Part shown: positions 59,930 through 64,000 of the stretch, piece after piece
How the letters are laid out: the number at the start of each line of letters is the position of its first letter
Numbering within the stretch: position 1 is the first letter of the stretch
Source of the DNA: Clitopilus passeckerianus
Lineage: Eukaryota; Basidiomycota; Agaricomycetes; Agaricales; Entolomataceae
Reading direction: 5' to 3'
Assembly (NCBI GenBank): GCA_944990035.1
Contig: CALYLX010000036.1
Coordinates: 366,205-430,204, forward strand
Length of the DNA stretch: 64,000 nt
Program-made: the position numbers and the translations under genes
Notes under the pieces: generated by a model
What the model was told of the DNA's origin: nothing
Database searches by the model: none
What the model saw: only the letters and a program-made list of their open reading frames with translations

Positions 59930-61330
59930 AATCATCGAAGTGGCGCATTATCCTAAGTTCCATCGCCTCATCAGCAAGTTCAGCCGCCGGAAACAACAAA
60001 AGATCACGCCATCAGTTCGTTGCCATGTCCAGAGAAAAGTGCCAACGCCGCCAAATGATCGAAGTCTGCTCAAGTTTCCGATTACTCATAATGGCGCAGG
60101 TAATCAGAAATATTCTCCATTTTTGTTGTGAATTAGAAAGGGTACGTTAGAGAATATAGTTAGAACCAGTTAAAGGAAGTGTTCACCGCATTAGTTGATC
60201 ACCAAAGGTTCCCAGTGAATCACTTCTTTCGCAATACGCAATACGCGGGTAACTTGTTGGAATCATCGGGGTGGCGCATTCCCCAAGGTTCCGGCCTCCA
60301 ACCCGCCAGTTCCGACGCCAGAAACAGTCGAAGATTACGCCATCAGTCGACTTCCATGGGCAGAACATGCCAACGCCACCTAACGCCACGAAATGAACGA
60401 CCTATTTTGAGATGGCCAAATATTCACACTGGCACACTCAACTACCAGGATACACCGGTTCTATGTTACGATAGAATGTAGGCGGTTTCGAAAACGGTTG
60501 TATGACGTGTTTACCGCCGTAATGCACTGGATAAGTCTTCAAGTGACTCAACCCGTAGTCAATACGCCGGTAAGTTGTCTGAATCATCAAAGCGGCGCAT
60601 TCTCAAACTGCCCGCCACCAAGGAAGCAGTCTCAGCCTCCCGAATTGACGTGAGATCATTCCAGCAAAGGGTTGCTGCAATACATATCCGTTAATGCCGC
60701 CAAATGAATTCTCTGCATTGAGACGGCTGGAGATCTGTTGTGGCGCACTCAAGTAGGTTTATCCGTGATTTTCATTGTAGGATAGTGCGTAGACACATTC
60801 GAAAACAGTTGAAGTCGATTATGATAGGAGTATACCGGCGTAATCTATTATCTAAGTACTCCAGCGACTGAACCAATAACCAATATACCAACAAGTTCTC
60901 TATGGCATCGATATTGCGCATCCCCAAACTTCCACCGCCAAGGAAGCAGTCTCAGCCTCCTTCAATGACGAGAAATCCTCCCATCAAATGTGTTTACACT
61001 GCCAAAGGAATTCTTCGCGTTGAGAAGGCTAAAGATTCATAGACGCGCATTACCTCATCTAGAAGAATATCACCACGTCTATGTATCGAGTTTACTAATT
61101 ACATCTTATTCGTTACAATAAATCTTCAGCGTACTCTTCCAATGATCCAACTGGTGCACCATACACGCCCAAGTGCTGTCAGCCCCTGAGATGGCGTATT
61201 CCACAAACTTCCGGGCCCCGGAAAGCAATCTCAGATGCTGGACGCTCAAGGCAATGACCCCATTAGAGTAACTCTACGTCTAGTTTCCGTTAATGCCGCC
61301 TAATTTGCCAATGTTACGAACAAATCTTTG
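59930..61330. repeat. Degenerate tandem satellite, about five copies of roughly 320 bp
   Basis: Landmark words recur in order. GCGCATT-type anchors at 59943, 60274, 60595, 60916 and (as GCGTATT) 61194 give spacings of 331, 321, 321 and 278 bp. Each anchor is preceded by a TCATC-like word and followed by CCAA/CAAA, CTTCC and GCCGCCAAGGAAGC-type words. A second landmark, AACGCC(A/G)CC(A/T)AATGA-like, follows about 110-130 bp later. Copies are strongly diverged, so the array is old. No coding potential. Confidence 0.75.
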
Positions 61331-63808
61331 AATTCACCATTGACGTGCTGCCACCCTACTGTAGGCAGTTATTTCCTCCTTAATCCTCCTCATAAATGTT
61401 CCTAAATTCAATTTTATACTATGCCGGTGGTTCGCCTACATATTTGCTAGCTCTACAGTATGTTAAACGCTAACTCAGAGCATACAACTTTGCTGTATTT
61501 TGAGCAGCAGAAGTGTCCATCAAACTTGTGGGAACGTCGCTGATGAACTGTGCAGACGCGTCAATCATCCTTCTCACCACCACCGCCGTTGACACACACC
61601 ACCCTCTCCATTATTCTAGGAGAGGTGAAAACTATGGCAGCACCCTCAGGAAACGCAAGACTGGCAAGAAGATACCTCAAAAGATACCTCAAGCCGCGTC
61701 AAGATTGTGAAACAAGTCAGCCCCGGTTTGGCTGATCTGTTTCACGATAACCAACAATTCGGGTTCTCGACAGCCCATCTCATAGCCGTTCCATACTTAG
61801 GAGGCACCAACAGAGTGCAGGTGAGGCACGATTGCCTCGGGGAGAACCGGTAAAGGCGGTACACCCAACAGTGTGTTACTGCGCCATTCTTTTCTACTAA
61901 CACTAATTCATCTTTCATTTTTGTTTGTTCTTCTAGCCTTTTCCACCTACGAAGCACACACACGACGACCACCCTCTGCCTACCGCCATCCCAGATGGCG
62001 GTGCCTGCTCCAACGTCCAGAGGATAGCATCTGGCGGCTATCACCTGAGACGTCGTCAGGCCGTAGGCTTTCCTCCGCTCACAGAAATGCCAAGCCCAGA
62101 TTACCACAGGAACAAGTTTCTAGGCCACTACTCGTGTGGCGCAGGGATAACGTACCGACATGTCTCCTAGGAGCAGCTCCCAGGACACTCGTCTCAACAC
62201 AGCGGCATTCCCTCCTCGTCATACCTTTGAAGGTCACCACCTGCCCAAAACGTCCACCATCCACTTTCAAACAAGAACGAGCTGACATCAACGGTGTGAT
62301 GTTAGTTCGTTCCCATTTGTACGTGTCATCTTTCCTCTTGTATCACGCTCACTGCCACTCCCTATGAACACAGATCCAAACGAGGTGGGACAGCAGCGTA
62401 GACGCTTCAGTGCCTACGCTGCTGAGGCAGGCTTCTGGGAAACCGCCATCCCAGACGTCTGCCTCTGGGGAAGAAATGACGACGGTGTCAAGGACATCGT
62501 TCATCGTTTGATTTTCTCTACTTCTGATATACTGTAGTCAGTAGAATTGATAATGATATTCTTTGCTGTCTTTCTACCAACACGAGCGAGAGCGATACGA
62601 AAACAAGAAATGGCAGGCTCAGAAGTCTGACCACCATACCGGGTGCTACGAATTCCAAGTTGCCGGATCTCCCTATCAAACCGCCAACTCAGCCGCCTGA
62701 CCCGGGATCCAGGGGAACGAGACGGCCTCACGTTTTCCACAACTGCATTCGGAAAGGCAGGTTGAACCGCCAGTCTGGCGGCATTGGTGACACCTCCTTT
62801 TGATCTGCCGGCCCAGCCTCCTTAGCCTCATTTTTACAGGGCTTCATGCGTGCCTCGGTAAGTAGTCATCAGGTTCAAACGCCGAATCGGATTTGACTGC
62901 ATTCCCCTTCAGGTTTGATAACCACGTTCCATTATGAATATGTACTCGATCACATCCTCAAGGTAAATCACATCTGTAATTCTTAGGGTTTAGGGTAGTA
63001 GAGTTTCACGACCTTGCTGGAAGGCCGGAGCGAAGCGTAGGTCTGGAAGCTTGGGAGTAGGCGTGTAAGGCAGATGCGATGTCTGGAAAGTCCCAGAGGT
63101 TGATGAAACCACCTGGCCAGAACTTTCGCTGTTTATATACAGCTCATCAGTCCGTCGACATGTGTTTACCTGACACCACACGGTGCGCCGTCGTGCAACC
63201 GTGCGGGACTCCTTATCATGTGTTATACTTACTTAGCTTGGCGCGCTATTTTCGTTGTTGACTTGCTAAAGTCCGAGACGCGATGGAACGGCGAAACGTT
63301 AACATGACGAAATGCGAACATAACGAGATGTAACGAAACAGCTGAACTCGGGTCCTCGTGAGGCCACGATCGATTCTGCACCTTCTAGACATTTCCCCTG
63401 TGGCACGGAGAAACCAGTGGAACGGTGAGTTCGATCATCTCGACGAGTGGATGTAGCGGAACTGCCCAAGGCGCATTGCATCATCCATACTAACGGCTAT
63501 CTTGACGATATCCATCAAAACTACTCGTTAGCGATCTAGCGTTGGACTGAAGTAATCAAATCCAGTGTTAGTGTTCGGTTGTTACCTAGACGCGTGCGTA
63601 AACGGATGTCAACTAGACATCGTCGTGTCATACTCGACGCATTTGTATGGTATGTTGAGGTCTAAAGCCTGCCGAGTCGTTCCCCTTATGGGGGGATCAG
63701 TCCGGAGTTCGCGATAGTCCTTACCGTTTTAGCCGGTTTAGGTTTAGCTAACGGTGAACACAAGTAAGTAATAGTTCATCTACCAGAGAATCTGGATGAA
63801 CTACGTAC
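61331..63808. other. Subtelomeric gene-poor sequence
   Basis: Only short ORFs. A perfect 11 bp inverted repeat with a 12 nt loop lies at 62391-62424. Two short telomere-like words occur (near 62984-62996 and 63735-63750). Confidence 0.35.
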
Positions 63809-63935
63809 GGTTTAGGGTTTAGGGTTTAGGGTTTAGGGTTTAGGGTTTAGGGTTTAGGGTTTAGGGTTTAGGGTTTAGGGTTTAGGGTTTAGGGTTTAGG
63901 GTTTAGGGTTTAGGGTTTAGGGTTTAGGGTTTAGG
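63809..63935 (+). repeat. Telomere-type (TTTAGGG)n tract, about 18 copies
   Basis: An almost perfect run of the heptamer TTTAGGG on the plus strand. The G-rich strand points rightward, as expected for a right-hand chromosome end. It is followed by 65 bp of unrelated sequence (63936-64000), so in this assembly it is interstitial or just inside the end. Confidence 0.95.
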
Positions 63936-64000
63936 TGCTGATGAGTTCTCGTAACAGGACGCAATTAACCTTAGCAATACGTAACTGAACGAAGTACAAC

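Overview
This window looks like nuclear DNA of a filamentous basidiomycete, probably an Agaricomycete. Genes are broken by many 50-70 nt introns with GTRNGT donors, CTRAY-like branch points and YAG acceptors. The recognisable genes are an ER TPR-DnaJ co-chaperone, two NACHT-like/ankyrin NLR-like genes, a GH3 and a GH92 glycosidase, two heme-thiolate peroxidases, a CCCH and a C2H2 zinc-finger protein, an SDR, a GPI-anchored PLC-like phosphodiesterase and a CxxC zinc-finger regulator. The right end appears subtelomeric: a degenerate ~320 bp satellite, almost no genes, and a (TTTAGGG)n tract.

The most unusual locus is at the left end on the minus strand (2897 to beyond base 1). It looks like a 69 bp minisatellite, but every unit is a complete spliceosomal intron: GTRAGT donor, CTGAC branch site, pyrimidine tract, CAG/TAG acceptor. 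Between each acceptor and the next donor lie exactly three bases, and those three bases are the hypervariable part of the repeat. Upstream the same layout continues through seven more 3-nt exons separated by unrelated introns of 56-77 nt, back to two ordinary exons (27 nt, and 42 nt beginning with ATG). All exons are codon-phase 0, so the gene would be assembled one amino acid per exon: 40 single-codon exons are visible and the array runs off the window. The predicted residues form a plausible amphipathic helix.

Layout: 1-2897 single-codon-exon gene (-); 3449-5434 non-autonomous CACTA-like element; 6279-8919 DNAJC3/P58IPK-like gene; 10855-16299 NACHT-ankyrin gene 1, interrupted by a 1.33 kb TIR element; 16659-18530 unknown gene A (-); 20706-24544 NACHT-ankyrin gene 2 with an early stop codon; 24667-26430 unknown gene B (-), a paralog of A. 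The NACHT-ankyrin/unknown pair is therefore a tail-to-tail segmental duplication. Then 27296-30304 GH3; 33011-33867 and 35032-34102 convergent heme-thiolate peroxidases; 36369-39535 GH92; 39897-40617 CCCH protein; 44638-43084 C2H2 protein; 48900-50084 SDR; 52460-50953 PLC-like; 56694-59010 CxxC zinc-finger regulator; 59.9-61.3 kb satellite; 63.81-63.94 kb telomere-type repeat.

The secreted or membrane enzymes (GH3, GH92, PLC-like) fit a saprotrophic or plant-associated fungus. The NLR-like duplicates, transposons and satellite show a rapidly changing accessory or subtelomeric region. All gene models were built by eye from splice signals and reading frames; no alignment, expression data or database search was available.
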